From Poriferisodalis sp965221945 (GTDB lineage Bacteria; Actinomycetota; Acidimicrobiia; Acidimicrobiales; Poriferisodalaceae), in the NCBI RefSeq assembly GCF_965221945.1, contig NZ_OZ244925.1, forward strand, positions 1,240,001-1,304,000: 64,000 bases of DNA, written 5' to 3'. The position numbers and the translations under genes were made by a program. Every line of letters begins with the position of its first letter. The first letter of the stretch is position 1. Below are positions 34,479 through 42,268 of this stretch, piece by piece. The notes under the pieces are model-generated. The model ran no database searches. It worked only from the letters and a program-made list of their open reading frames with translations, and had not been told where the DNA came from.

Positions 34479-35366
34479 TCAGTTATTGAATGCTTCGAGC
34501 GTGAGCGTCAGCTCGTCGAGGTACTGCAGCGTCTCGTCTGCTGATGGCAGGTCGAAGTTGACGGGCGTGAACACGAATTGGCTGACTCCCGCTTCGGCGT
34601 AGGCCTCGAGCCGGTCCAGACGCGGCCGTCCCCAGATGTAGAGCGTGATGGGAATGTCGTCGGCGTCGTCGCGCCCTGCCGCGGCGGCGAGCCGGCGGAA
34701 TCGCTCGATGCCGCCGACCACGTCGGGCTTGCCGGTCACGTTCATCACGCCGACATCGATGGGACACCATTCATCTGCGTACTCCGCTGCGTGCCCGATG
34801 CCGAGGGGGCCCGCATTGCCGAGCGCGATCGGAACCGAGCCATTCGCCGGCTTGGGGTAGATCCACGACTCGCTGTGGCTGTCCCATCGGCCGTCCAAGG
34901 CCGGTACCGGATCGTTCGCCCAGATGGACCGCATGGCAGCCACACGCTCGCGCATGGCGCCGTAGCGCTGGCGGAACGGCATGTCGGGTCGATGATCGGC
35001 CAGTTCCTCGGAGTTCCAACCGACGCCGATGCCGAGCACGACACGCCCGTCCGACAGCACATCGGTCGACGCCACGGTCCGGGCGAGATCGATGAGGTCG
35101 TGCTGCAGGATGAGGCAGATGCCCGTGCCCAGCTTGATCGTCGAAGTCCGCGCAGCCGCAACGCCCATGGAGACAAACGGGTCCATCATGTGCAAGTAGG
35201 TCCCCGGCAGCTGCCCGCCATTGGGGTACGGGCTCTGGCGAGAGGTCGGGATGTGGGTGTGCTCGGGGTACCACACCGAGTAGTAGCCCCGTTCTTCGAG
35301 CTCTTGGGCCAGATCGCCTGGGTCGATGCCGCCGTGATGATTGCCAGTGAGATACCCGAATTTCAT
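34479..35366 (-). CDS. LLM-class (F420-type) oxidoreductase
   Basis: 295 residues of the luciferase-like monooxygenase fold. MKFGYLTGNHHGG opens strand 1; SVWYPEHTHIPTSRQSPY, TSTIKLGTGICLILQHDLIDLARTVASTDVLSDGRVVLGIGVGWN are class signatures. In actinobacteria this subgroup mainly uses coenzyme F420; that is family knowledge. Substrate unknown. It stands alone on the minus strand. Confidence 0.9.
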   Translation of the reverse strand: MKFGYLTGNHHGGIDPGDLAQELEERGYYSVWYPEHTHIPTSRQSPYPNGGQLPGTYLHMMDPFVSMGVAAARTSTIKLGTGICLILQHDLIDLARTVASTDVLSDGRVVLGIGVGWNSEELADHRPDMPFRQRYGAMRERVAAMRSIWANDPVPALDGRWDSHSESWIYPKPANGSVPIALGNAGPLGIGHAAEYADEWCPIDVGVMNVTGKPDVVGGIERFRRLAAAAGRDDADDIPITLYIWGRPRLDRLEAYAEAGVSQFVFTPVNFDLPSADETLQYLDELTLTLEAFNN

Positions 35367-35426
35367 GGCGCGCAGCCTAAGGAGCCGCGCTGACAGGTAT
35401 GCCCACTGGCGCCTTCAGCCGCGGCC

Positions 35427-35481
35427 GACCGCCGGTTCAAGGTGTCCTCCGGCGCCTGCTCGCTCGGGTCCTTGGGTGCCA
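35427..35481. repeat. left copy of an imperfect direct repeat flanking a DUF222/HNH gene
   Basis: This 55-bp segment starting GACCGCCGGTTCAAGG resembles 37518-37571 (start GACCGCCGGTTCGAGG) at roughly four of five positions by eye, same orientation. A second shared word, CGCTGACAGGT, lies outside each copy. The two copies bracket the DUF222/HNH gene with about 2.0 kb between them. Confidence 0.7.
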
Positions 35482-35587
35482 TTACTGGGGTGCCATTACT
35501 GGAACTTGATGTAGTGGTTGCGGCCGAAGTCGCCGTTCATGTGGCCGTATGAACCGCTGTGGGTTCGTTGGAGACGCAGGGGTTTGA

Positions 35588-37423
35588 TCATGGCGGGTTG
35601 CCTCCTCGCTCGCCGCTGTCGGGTTCGCCGCGGGGACTTGCCGGGCTGGTGTTCTCTGCGGCGCCGTTTGCGCTGGCGGGTTCGCTGCGGGGTCTCGCCG
35701 GGCCCGTGTTCCTTATGGCCCCGTCGGTGCTGTCGGGTTCGTCGCGGGGTTCGGTGTCCCAGCGGCCGGTGGTGGGGTGTCGACGCAGTCGCTGGTTGTG
35801 TTCGTGCAGGCCGTTGTGGCAGTCGTCGCACAGTGCTGCGAGGTTGGGAGGGTCTGTGGTGCCGCCGTCGGCGTTCCATTCGTCAATGTGGTGGTACTCA
35901 CAGCGATGCATCGGGGCGCGGCACAGAACACAGCCGCGGTCGCGTATGGCGACGGCGAGCTGTTGGGCTGCGGTGGCGAGCCGTCGGCTGCGCCCGAGCC
36001 ACAGCGGCTGGCCTGCGGTGTCGAACAGTGCGCCGCTGATGCGTGTGTCGGACGAGAGGTTGTTGAGGATCTCGGCCGGTACGGGCCCGACGCCGAGGGC
36101 TTCGCATCGTCCGTGGGGTGTGGTGCCGTCGATGACGCCGATCTCGGCGACGATGACGAGCTGGTTGGGTGCTTGGGCAGGCCGCCAGCGCTGGATCGAG
36201 CGGCCCGCGGCGCCGACCGGCACGGTCTCGCTGTGTGTGGGGGGTGTCGCATCGCTGCGTTGCGGGCTGTGGTCGCCATCGCAGCGGTGTTCGTACTCGC
36301 CGCGGCCATCACGGTCGCGCTCGCCATCGCTTGTGCCGCTGCGGTCATGTCGGGCATCGCCAGTGCGCCCGGGATCGGCAACGTCACGGCCCGGGTCGGT
36401 GTCGGTGCTGTAGGGGGAGTGGTGCTGTGCCTGTGGCGTTGGAGCCGTGGGGTGGTCGATGGTGACCAAAGCATTGCGGTCGGTGAGCATCTCGAAGACG
36501 GCGTCCGCGAGGCGTTGTTTGTTGTCGCGGATCTGGTTGGGTGTGCCGTCGCGTCCGCCGTCTTGTCGCCACAGGGCGTCTTTGTAGTTCTCGACTGCCT
36601 GTTGGATCAACGCGAAGCTGATCGGGTCCAAACGGGCGTTGAGCACTCCCATGCCGCTGGTGTGGTCGACGAACAATGCGGCGCTGCGTTCGCGGCGTTG
36701 GCGCGCAAGCACTGATCGCACCGCGTCGGGGTCATAGCGGGCGGCGAAGTCGCGGGCGTCGCGGCGCAGAATCTCGGGCGACACCGCAGCGGCGGTCTCG
36801 AGCAGGTCCGCGGCGGTGTCGACGGCATCGGGGCTGGTCTGTCGGGCCGCGTCCGCGAGCACCTCGGCATGCTCGACGGTGAGATCGCCCACCGCGAGGC
36901 CGCGCGCCACATTCGGCATCTGCGCGATCTGTCCGCTGTCTTGTGTGGTGCGCTTGGCGTTGCGGCTGCTCTGCCGTGCCCGCTCGCGCAGCGCCGAGCG
37001 GCCCGCTCCTGCCTGTGAGGCTTCCAGCGCGGCGGTGGCGCTCAGCAGCATCGCCTGAGCGGCCGCGCGCAGCCGTTCAGCCTGCTCGACCACCTGGGCG
37101 AGCGTGTCGCTGGGCGCACCCTTGAGCGGGACCAGCGACGCCCGCGCCACTACGTCACGCGCTCCGCGCAGCACCGACAGCACCGACCCCGACGCGGGTA
37201 CCAGAGTTGGTGGCGTCGAATGGGCGGGCGGCACCGTCTCGGCCTCACGCAGCGACGCACCCACCGCCAGCACAGGTTCGACCGGCGACGCCGACTCGGC
37301 CGGCAACGACCTTCCCGCCGGCACGGCGGCAGCAGACTCGCCCGATGGCGTCGAACCCGACGCCGATCCGGCCGCCGAATCGCTGTGAATGTCCGTGAAC
37401 CTCATGACATGGACTGTAAACAC
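35588..37423 (-). CDS. DUF222 / HNH endonuclease (13E12 repeat type)
   Basis: 611 residues. The DUF222 region spans about residues 80-300, with the segment ARGLAVGDLTVEHAEVLADAARQT. The C-terminal HNH domain has CVLCRAPMHRCEYHHIDEWNADGG and LAALCDDCHNGLHEHN (about residues 500-540). A Ser/Asp/Arg-rich linker separates them and an Arg/Glu/Ser-rich tail with short repeats ends the protein. Many actinobacteria carry several copies; in M. tuberculosis the family is called REP13E12 and serves as a phage integration site. The role is unknown. Flanking direct repeats suggest mobility. Confidence 0.88.
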   Translation of the reverse strand: MFTVHVMRFTDIHSDSAAGSASGSTPSGESAAAVPAGRSLPAESASPVEPVLAVGASLREAETVPPAHSTPPTLVPASGSVLSVLRGARDVVARASLVPLKGAPSDTLAQVVEQAERLRAAAQAMLLSATAALEASQAGAGRSALRERARQSSRNAKRTTQDSGQIAQMPNVARGLAVGDLTVEHAEVLADAARQTSPDAVDTAADLLETAAAVSPEILRRDARDFAARYDPDAVRSVLARQRRERSAALFVDHTSGMGVLNARLDPISFALIQQAVENYKDALWRQDGGRDGTPNQIRDNKQRLADAVFEMLTDRNALVTIDHPTAPTPQAQHHSPYSTDTDPGRDVADPGRTGDARHDRSGTSDGERDRDGRGEYEHRCDGDHSPQRSDATPPTHSETVPVGAAGRSIQRWRPAQAPNQLVIVAEIGVIDGTTPHGRCEALGVGPVPAEILNNLSSDTRISGALFDTAGQPLWLGRSRRLATAAQQLAVAIRDRGCVLCRAPMHRCEYHHIDEWNADGGTTDPPNLAALCDDCHNGLHEHNQRLRRHPTTGRWDTEPRDEPDSTDGAIRNTGPARPRSEPASANGAAENTSPASPRGEPDSGERGGNPP

Positions 37424-37517
37424 ACCCTGTTAGACGAAAACTCAACCAAGGCCACCCCCGGCAGTTTCCACCAGACCCAACGAGCTCCGTAGCCGCCACC
37501 GACGCCAGACTCTGGGC

Positions 37518-37571
37518 GACCGCCGGTTCGAGGCGCCCTCCCGCACCTACTCGCTCGAGTCCTCAGTGCCA
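37518..37571. repeat. right copy of the direct repeat flanking the DUF222/HNH gene
   Basis: Matches 35427-35481 imperfectly. It is followed by two tandem GTGCCACGCTGACAGG units near 37566-37598. With the hairpin at 37625-37703 it fills the 310-base gap 37424-37733; no gene is seen there. Confidence 0.7.
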
Positions 37572-37624
37572 CGCTGACAGGCGTGCCACGCTGACAGGTG
37601 TGCCCGCTGGCGAAGCGTGTGCCC

Positions 37625-37703
37625 GCGGCGGAGGCGGCAGGGCCCTCTGCTCCGGGGATCCGGCAGGTCCCAACCTCGCAGAGTTCCCTGCTGCCTCCGC
37701 CGC
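37625..37703. terminator. 18-bp stem with 43-base loop
   Basis: GCGGCGGAGGCGGCAGGG (37625-37642) pairs with CCCTGCTGCCTCCGCCGC (37686-37703) with one G-U type mismatch. It lies 31 bases past the end of the minus-strand SDR gene, so it could terminate the SCO6745/glnS/SDR operon. It lacks a T-tract on the minus strand, so it may be a structural element instead. Confidence 0.45.
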
Positions 37704-37733
37704 TATTGCGTCTGTGCCTATCCGTTGACGTTC

Positions 37734-38558
37734 TCAGCCGCGTCCGACCAGGGGCATTCCGTTGGCCATTACCGTCATCGTCAGGACGTTGGTGTCGGCA
37801 GGCAGCTCCGCCATGTAGAGGACGGCGCCGGCCACGTCGTCGACATCCATCAGCGGTTCGGCCCGGATGCTCCCGTCGGCCTGGGGGACGCCGGTGGCCA
37901 TGGCCGCGGTCAGGGGCGATTTGGCGTTGCCGATGTCGATCTGCCCGACGGTGATGCCATGTTCCCGCCCGTCCAGCGACAGTGCCTTGGTCAGCCCAGT
38001 GATGGCGTGTTTCGTCGCTGTGTAGGGGGATGAATGCGGGCGGGGGGTCTGCGCTGACACCGACCCGTTGTTGATGATGCGACCGCCGGAGGGCCGCTGG
38101 CGTTTCATCTGAGCGAAGGCCGCACGGGCGCACAGCCATGAGCCGGTGAGATTCACCCCGACGGTGGCCATCCAGTCCGCGACCGCCAGTTCATCAACCG
38201 GAACGGGACGGGTGCCCATGCCGGCGTTGTTGAACAGCAGGTCGACACGGCCGAACCGGTCTGTGGTCCCTGCGAACAGAGCATCGACCTGGTCCGGTTC
38301 CGAGACGTCAGCGGTGACGGCGAGTGCTTCATCCGCACACAGATCCACCACCTCGTCGAGCAGCTCTCGGCGACGGCCGCAGATGACCACCTTCCAGCCG
38401 GCCTCCGAGAGCGCCAGCGCGCAGGCCTTGCCGACACCGGTGCCGCCTCCGGTGATGATTGCCACCCGGTCACGGGTTCCGGCGTCGTTCGAGCCGGCAT
38501 CGCCAGGAGCAGCGTCATTTGGAGCAGTTCCCGATTCGCCTGCTTGCGGTGCGTTCAC
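37734..38558 (-). CDS. short-chain dehydrogenase/reductase
   Basis: 274 residues from the GTG at 38558, which overlaps the glnS stop (GTGA) and has AAGGAGG four bases upstream. The NAD(P)-binding TGGGTGVGKA, NNAG and the catalytic YTATK (Tyr and Lys of YxxxK) with upstream NNGSVS are intact. Longer frames beginning at 38786 only read the glnS repeats out of frame. Residues 1-28 form an Ala/Gly/Asp-rich leader. Substrate unknown. Confidence 0.9.
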   Translation of the reverse strand: MNAPQAGESGTAPNDAAPGDAGSNDAGTRDRVAIITGGGTGVGKACALALSEAGWKVVICGRRRELLDEVVDLCADEALAVTADVSEPDQVDALFAGTTDRFGRVDLLFNNAGMGTRPVPVDELAVADWMATVGVNLTGSWLCARAAFAQMKRQRPSGGRIINNGSVSAQTPRPHSSPYTATKHAITGLTKALSLDGREHGITVGQIDIGNAKSPLTAAMATGVPQADGSIRAEPLMDVDDVAGAVLYMAELPADTNVLTMTVMANGMPLVGRG

Positions 38559-40603
38559 GTGGCCTCCTTCTGCGGCTGCTCGCCGCCCTCTGTTGCGCCC
38601 TGACTGCCGCCCCGCTCGCCGCCCTGACTGCCGCCCCGCTCGCCGCCCTGACTGCCGCCCCGCTCGCCGCCCTGACTGCCGCCCCGCTCGCCGCCCTGAC
38701 TGCCGCCTCGCTCGCCGCCGCCCTTGGAGCCCCGCTTGCCGCCCTGCTTGGCGGCTTGGGCCTGGCGCTTCTGGATGTTCGCCCACTCGTCTCGCAGCCC
38801 GACGGTGCGGTGGAACAGCGAGGCCCCCGGGCTGTCCGACACGGGGCTGTCCGACACGGGGCCGTCCGACACAGGTCCGTCCGACACAGGTCCGTCCGAC
38901 ACAGGGCCGTCCGACACAGGGCCGTCCGACACAGGGCCGTCCGCGCAGAAATAGCCGAGTCGCTCGAACTGCACCACGGTGCCAGCAGCAATATCCGCGA
39001 TTGCCGGCTCTGCGACGCCGACAAGAACTTCGCGGGAGTCCGGATGCAGGTCGTCGAGGGGATCACCGGTGCGGTCGCCTGGCAGTTCGGCGTCGAAGAG
39101 CCGCTCATACAGAACGGCAGTGATGGGCACTGCGTGCTCTGCGCTGACCCAGTGAATGGTGGCCTTGACCCTTCGGCCGTCCGGCGCCTGGCCGCCTGAG
39201 GTCTGCGGATCATAGGTGCAGTGCACCTCGGTGACATTGCCCTCGTCGTCGGTCACCGCGTCGGTGCAACGCACGAAGTAGCCCGCTCGCAGCCGGACCT
39301 CCCGACCAGGCGTGAGCCGGAAGTACTTCGGCGGCGCGTCGAGGCGAAAGTCGTCCTGCTCGATCCACAGGGTCCCGTTGAAGGGCACCTGCCGGGTGCC
39401 GGCGGAGGGGTCCTCAGGGTTGTTGACGGCTTCCCGATACTCGGTGACGGGCACGCCGTCGTCATCGGTAGGCCAGTTGGTGATGACGAGCTTCAGCGGC
39501 CGCAGTACGGCCATACGGCGAGGCGCCACGGCATTCAGCTCCGTCCGCACGAACGATTCCAGCAGTTCGGGAGCATGGCGGCTGTTGGTACGCGCAACCC
39601 CGATAGAGGCGCAGAACTCCCGGATGGCTGCAGGGGGATACCCGCGCCGCCGCAGGGCTCGCAGCGTCGGCAGCCTGGGATCGCCCCAGCCGTCCACATG
39701 GCCGCCCTCCACCAGCCGGCGCAGGACCCGCTTGGAGGTGATCGTCCGGTTCAGCTCCAGCCGGGCGAACTCGGTCTGGTAGGGCCGCTCACCGCTATGG
39801 CCGAGCTCATCGAGTGGCAGGTGCTCCAAATACCAGTCATAGAGCGCCCGGTTGTCTCGAAACTCCAGCGTGCACAGCGAATGAGTGACGCCTTCGATGG
39901 CATCGCTTTGGCCGTGTGCCCAGTCGTAGGTGGCGTAGATGCACCATCGGTCGCCGCTGCGGTAGTGGTGTTCGTGACGGATCCGGTACATCACCGGGTC
40001 ACGCATCTGCATGTTCTCGTGCTGCATGTCGACGCGGGCGCGCAGCACCCGGCTGCCCTCGGAATGCCGGCCAGCAGCCATCTCGCGAAACAGGCGCAAG
40101 TTCTCGGTGACCGGCCGGTCGCGGTGCGGGCTCTCCGTGCCTGCGCGGCCGAAGCCTCCGCGCCCAGCCGAAATGGCGTCTGCGTCCTGATCATCGACGT
40201 AGGCAAGACCTCGCTCGATCAACAGCTCGGCCCACGCGTACAACTGCTCGAAGTAGTCCGAGGCGTAACGGATCTCGTGCGGCTCGAATCCGAGCCATCT
40301 CACGTCGTCAACGATGGCGTCGACATATTCGGGGCTCTCGGTGGCGGGGTTCGTGTCATCGAAGCGGAGGACACAGTGCCCGCCGAATTCGGAAGCGACG
40401 GTGAAGTCGAGACAGATGGCCTTGGCGTGTCCGATGTGGAGGTACCCGTTCGGCTCCGGCGGAAAGCGGGTCTGCACTCGGCCCGCGAACCGCGCCGAAG
40501 CGAGGTCCGCTACGACAAGATCGCGAATGAAGTCGCGCCCGCTGCCGTCGTCTGGCTCAGGACTGATCTCGGCAGAGCGGGAGGGCCCAGTTCGCTCAGG
40601 CAC
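38555..40603 (-). CDS. glnS: glutaminyl-tRNA synthetase
   Basis: 682 residues. HIGH motif PNGYLHIGHAK (residues 51-61), FDDTNPATESPEYVDAI, and ITSKRVLRRLVEGG as the KMSKS region are clear; the beta-barrel anticodon-binding domain follows. Two repeat expansions are unusual: seven or so GPVSD units interrupt the last barrel strands between GYFCAD and LFHRTVGLRDEW, and a tail of GGERGGSQ units ends the protein. GlnRS is uncommon in actinobacteria, which mostly form Gln-tRNA by GatCAB, so transfer is possible. It lies between SCO6745-like and SDR genes in one operon. Confidence 0.93.
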   Translation of the reverse strand: MPERTGPSRSAEISPEPDDGSGRDFIRDLVVADLASARFAGRVQTRFPPEPNGYLHIGHAKAICLDFTVASEFGGHCVLRFDDTNPATESPEYVDAIVDDVRWLGFEPHEIRYASDYFEQLYAWAELLIERGLAYVDDQDADAISAGRGGFGRAGTESPHRDRPVTENLRLFREMAAGRHSEGSRVLRARVDMQHENMQMRDPVMYRIRHEHHYRSGDRWCIYATYDWAHGQSDAIEGVTHSLCTLEFRDNRALYDWYLEHLPLDELGHSGERPYQTEFARLELNRTITSKRVLRRLVEGGHVDGWGDPRLPTLRALRRRGYPPAAIREFCASIGVARTNSRHAPELLESFVRTELNAVAPRRMAVLRPLKLVITNWPTDDDGVPVTEYREAVNNPEDPSAGTRQVPFNGTLWIEQDDFRLDAPPKYFRLTPGREVRLRAGYFVRCTDAVTDDEGNVTEVHCTYDPQTSGGQAPDGRRVKATIHWVSAEHAVPITAVLYERLFDAELPGDRTGDPLDDLHPDSREVLVGVAEPAIADIAAGTVVQFERLGYFCADGPVSDGPVSDGPVSDGPVSDGPVSDGPVSDSPVSDSPGASLFHRTVGLRDEWANIQKRQAQAAKQGGKRGSKGGGERGGSQGGERGGSQGGERGGSQGGERGGSQGGERGGSQGATEGGEQPQKEAT
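38600..38719 (-). repeat. 24-bp coding tandem repeat in the glnS 3' end
   Basis: Five contiguous 24-bp units, nearly identical, coding GGERGGSQ five times near the C-terminus of GlnRS. Beyond the conserved domain, so probably harmless to catalysis. Confidence 0.95.
38829..38943 (-). repeat. 15-bp coding tandem repeat inside glnS
   Basis: About eight 15-bp units, each ending in the word GTCCGACAC on the plus strand, coding GPVSD/SPVSD. They fall inside the anticodon-binding domain, between strands that are normally joined by a short loop. Confidence 0.92.
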
Positions 40604-40609
40604 AGGTCC

Positions 40610-41509
40610 TCAGGCAGCGACAGTGACGTGCGGCGGCGGCCAGACGCCTGCGACGATGCCGGTCTCGACCAGGTAGCCCATGATGCGCTCGAGACGGCCC
40701 AAGAGAGCCTCAAGATCGCCCGCCGGCAGGGCGTCGGCTGCGGCGCAAGACAGCCGGTCCGTGTCGTGCTCGACGGCTCGGCGTGCGGCGTTGCCGTCGG
40801 GTGTCTGCTCGCCGTCGGCGGTGATCCAGCCCCGGTCGACGAGCCGCTGGCACGCGGCATCCCACTCGTCAGCGTTCCAGCCACGGATCTTCTGGATGGT
40901 GGCACCGTTGCCGTGGCCGCCCGTGGTCATCATCACGTGGCACTCGACGGGATCCAGATCGCCGGCGGCGAGCGCGATGTTGTGGCCGTCGAAGCGGAAC
41001 TCGCGCAGCAGCGTGCAGCCGTGCCACAGGTCCATGACGTCCCCGCCGCCGGTGCTGTCGCTCGGCCACGGTTCCGATGCCCACCCTGCATAGAGCGGTC
41101 GTGCCCCGATGGGCAGATCGCCTGCGAAGCTACGCAGCGCGGACGCAGCCGCAGCGATATCGCCCGGATCCGGGTACTCGCCCAAGGCCCGTTGCATCGA
41201 GGCGGTCGTGAACTCCAGCTGCCGGGCACGGACGGCGTCTGGCTCCATGATGTCCCAGCAGCCCGGCACCGCTCGCCCCACCATGCGAGGAGCGAAGTTG
41301 TAGAACACCGCGGTCACGGTCGCTGCGCTGGCCCTGCCCATCGGCGCCGAGCGATACGCGAAGTACGCATGCCACCAGCCCTTGAAACCGTCGTCGTTGA
41401 ATCCGTAGATCTCCGGTGAGTAGTAGGCCACCGTGTGGATCGGCTCGACCGTGCGGCCCAGGCGCCGGATCGGGCTTCGACGGTGTTCAGTACGGGGAAT
41501 CTCGCCCAT
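40610..41509 (-). CDS. SCO6745-family protein
   Basis: 299 residues from the ATG at 41509. The order GRTVEPIHTVAYYSPE, FKGWWHAYFAYRSAPMG, VTAVFYNFAPRMV, DLWHGCTLLREFRFDGHNIAL and RRAVEHDTDRLS matches the actinobacterial family named after S. coelicolor SCO6745. The family has a helical fold and an unknown role, with some members annotated as MarR-like. It is the first gene of the minus-strand operon with glnS (seven bases apart). A longer frame to 41614 is Cys/Arg-rich and not used. Confidence 0.85.
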   Translation of the reverse strand: MGEIPRTEHRRSPIRRLGRTVEPIHTVAYYSPEIYGFNDDGFKGWWHAYFAYRSAPMGRASAATVTAVFYNFAPRMVGRAVPGCWDIMEPDAVRARQLEFTTASMQRALGEYPDPGDIAAAASALRSFAGDLPIGARPLYAGWASEPWPSDSTGGGDVMDLWHGCTLLREFRFDGHNIALAAGDLDPVECHVMMTTGGHGNGATIQKIRGWNADEWDAACQRLVDRGWITADGEQTPDGNAARRAVEHDTDRLSCAAADALPAGDLEALLGRLERIMGYLVETGIVAGVWPPPHVTVAA

Positions 41510-41651
41510 CGACGCTCCTGTTGTCTGTGCGTTCGTGCACGAACAGCTTCGGTTGGGCCGTTCGCGGTCGCCGCAATGGTATGGCGCAGCGGCCTCGTGC
41601 GCGGTGCTCTGCACTGCTCGCAGGCAGGCGCACGGAACTACGGTTTCGACG

Positions 41652-42122
41652 ATGACCGTTCACGGAATGCAGCACGAAGCCACCGTCGAGATCGCCGCCA
41701 CGCCAGAAGCCGTCTTCGCCATGGTTTCCGACGTGGGGCGCATGGGGGACTGGAGCCCCGAGAACGCCGGAGCCGACTGGACCAGCGGCACGCCAGGAGC
41801 CGAGGATTCCACGTTCGAAGGGCACAACCGCATCGGCGAACGGGAGTGGAGCGTGCCGTGCACCGTCACCGTGGCGCAGCCCGGCGAGTGCTTCGAATGG
41901 GTGACCCGGCCAGAGGATCCCGAAGGCCCCTATGTGCGCTGGACCTACCGCATGGCGTCCAACGATGCGGGCGGCACGACGTTGACCGAAGCCTGGGACG
42001 TCCTGTCGCTGCCGCCCACCTTGCAGCCGCTCAGCGCCGAGCAGCTGGCGGCGCGTGCCGATGTAGTCCGTGCCGGTATGGCCACGACCCTCGCTGCCAT
42101 CAAGGCCGCCGCCGAGGGGTAG
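41652..42122 (+). CDS. SRPBCC / polyketide-cyclase-like protein
   Basis: 156 residues from the ATG at 41652. EATVEIAATPEAVFAMVSDVGRMGDWSPE is the START-like opening; the C-terminal long helix QLAARADVVRAGMATTLAAIKAAAEG closes the ligand cavity. Ligand unknown. It is divergent from the SCO6745 operon (142 bases apart). Its TAG opens the 39-bp array that runs to the end of the convergent lipoprotein nuclease gene. Confidence 0.87.
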   Translation: MTVHGMQHEATVEIAATPEAVFAMVSDVGRMGDWSPENAGADWTSGTPGAEDSTFEGHNRIGEREWSVPCTVTVAQPGECFEWVTRPEDPEGPYVRWTYRMASNDAGGTTLTEAWDVLSLPPTLQPLSAEQLAARADVVRAGMATTLAAIKAAAEG

Positions 42123-42268
42123 CGCTCGGGCTGCCGAGGACTGGCGGCCACAGTGGGGTAGCGCTCGGGCTGCCGAGGACTGGCAGCCGCAGTGGGGGAG
42201 CGCTCGGGCTGCCTAGGACTGGCAGCCGCAGTGGGGGAGCGCTCGGGCTGCCTAGGACTGGCAGCCGA
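42121..42268. repeat. 39-bp tandem repeat joining two convergent gene ends
   Basis: Units start at 42121, 42160, 42199 and 42238 (period 39), each beginning AGCGCTCGGGCTGCC. The first unit touches the SRPBCC stop. The last holds the final codons and TAG of the minus-strand nuclease, and CCTAGGACTGGCAGCC recurs in earlier units, so that gene's end has been copied. Confidence 0.95.

Noticed and set aside
38559..38786. N-terminal extension of the SDR frame rich in RRAGRQSG repeats
   Set aside because: This is the glnS repeat read in another frame; the GTG at 38558 has a good ribosome binding site and overlaps the glnS stop.
39221..41419. 732-codon plus-strand open frame antisense to glnS and the SCO6745 gene
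   Set aside because: It mirrors the coding frames on the other strand, a common effect of high GC; the minus-strand proteins have clear motifs and this one has none.
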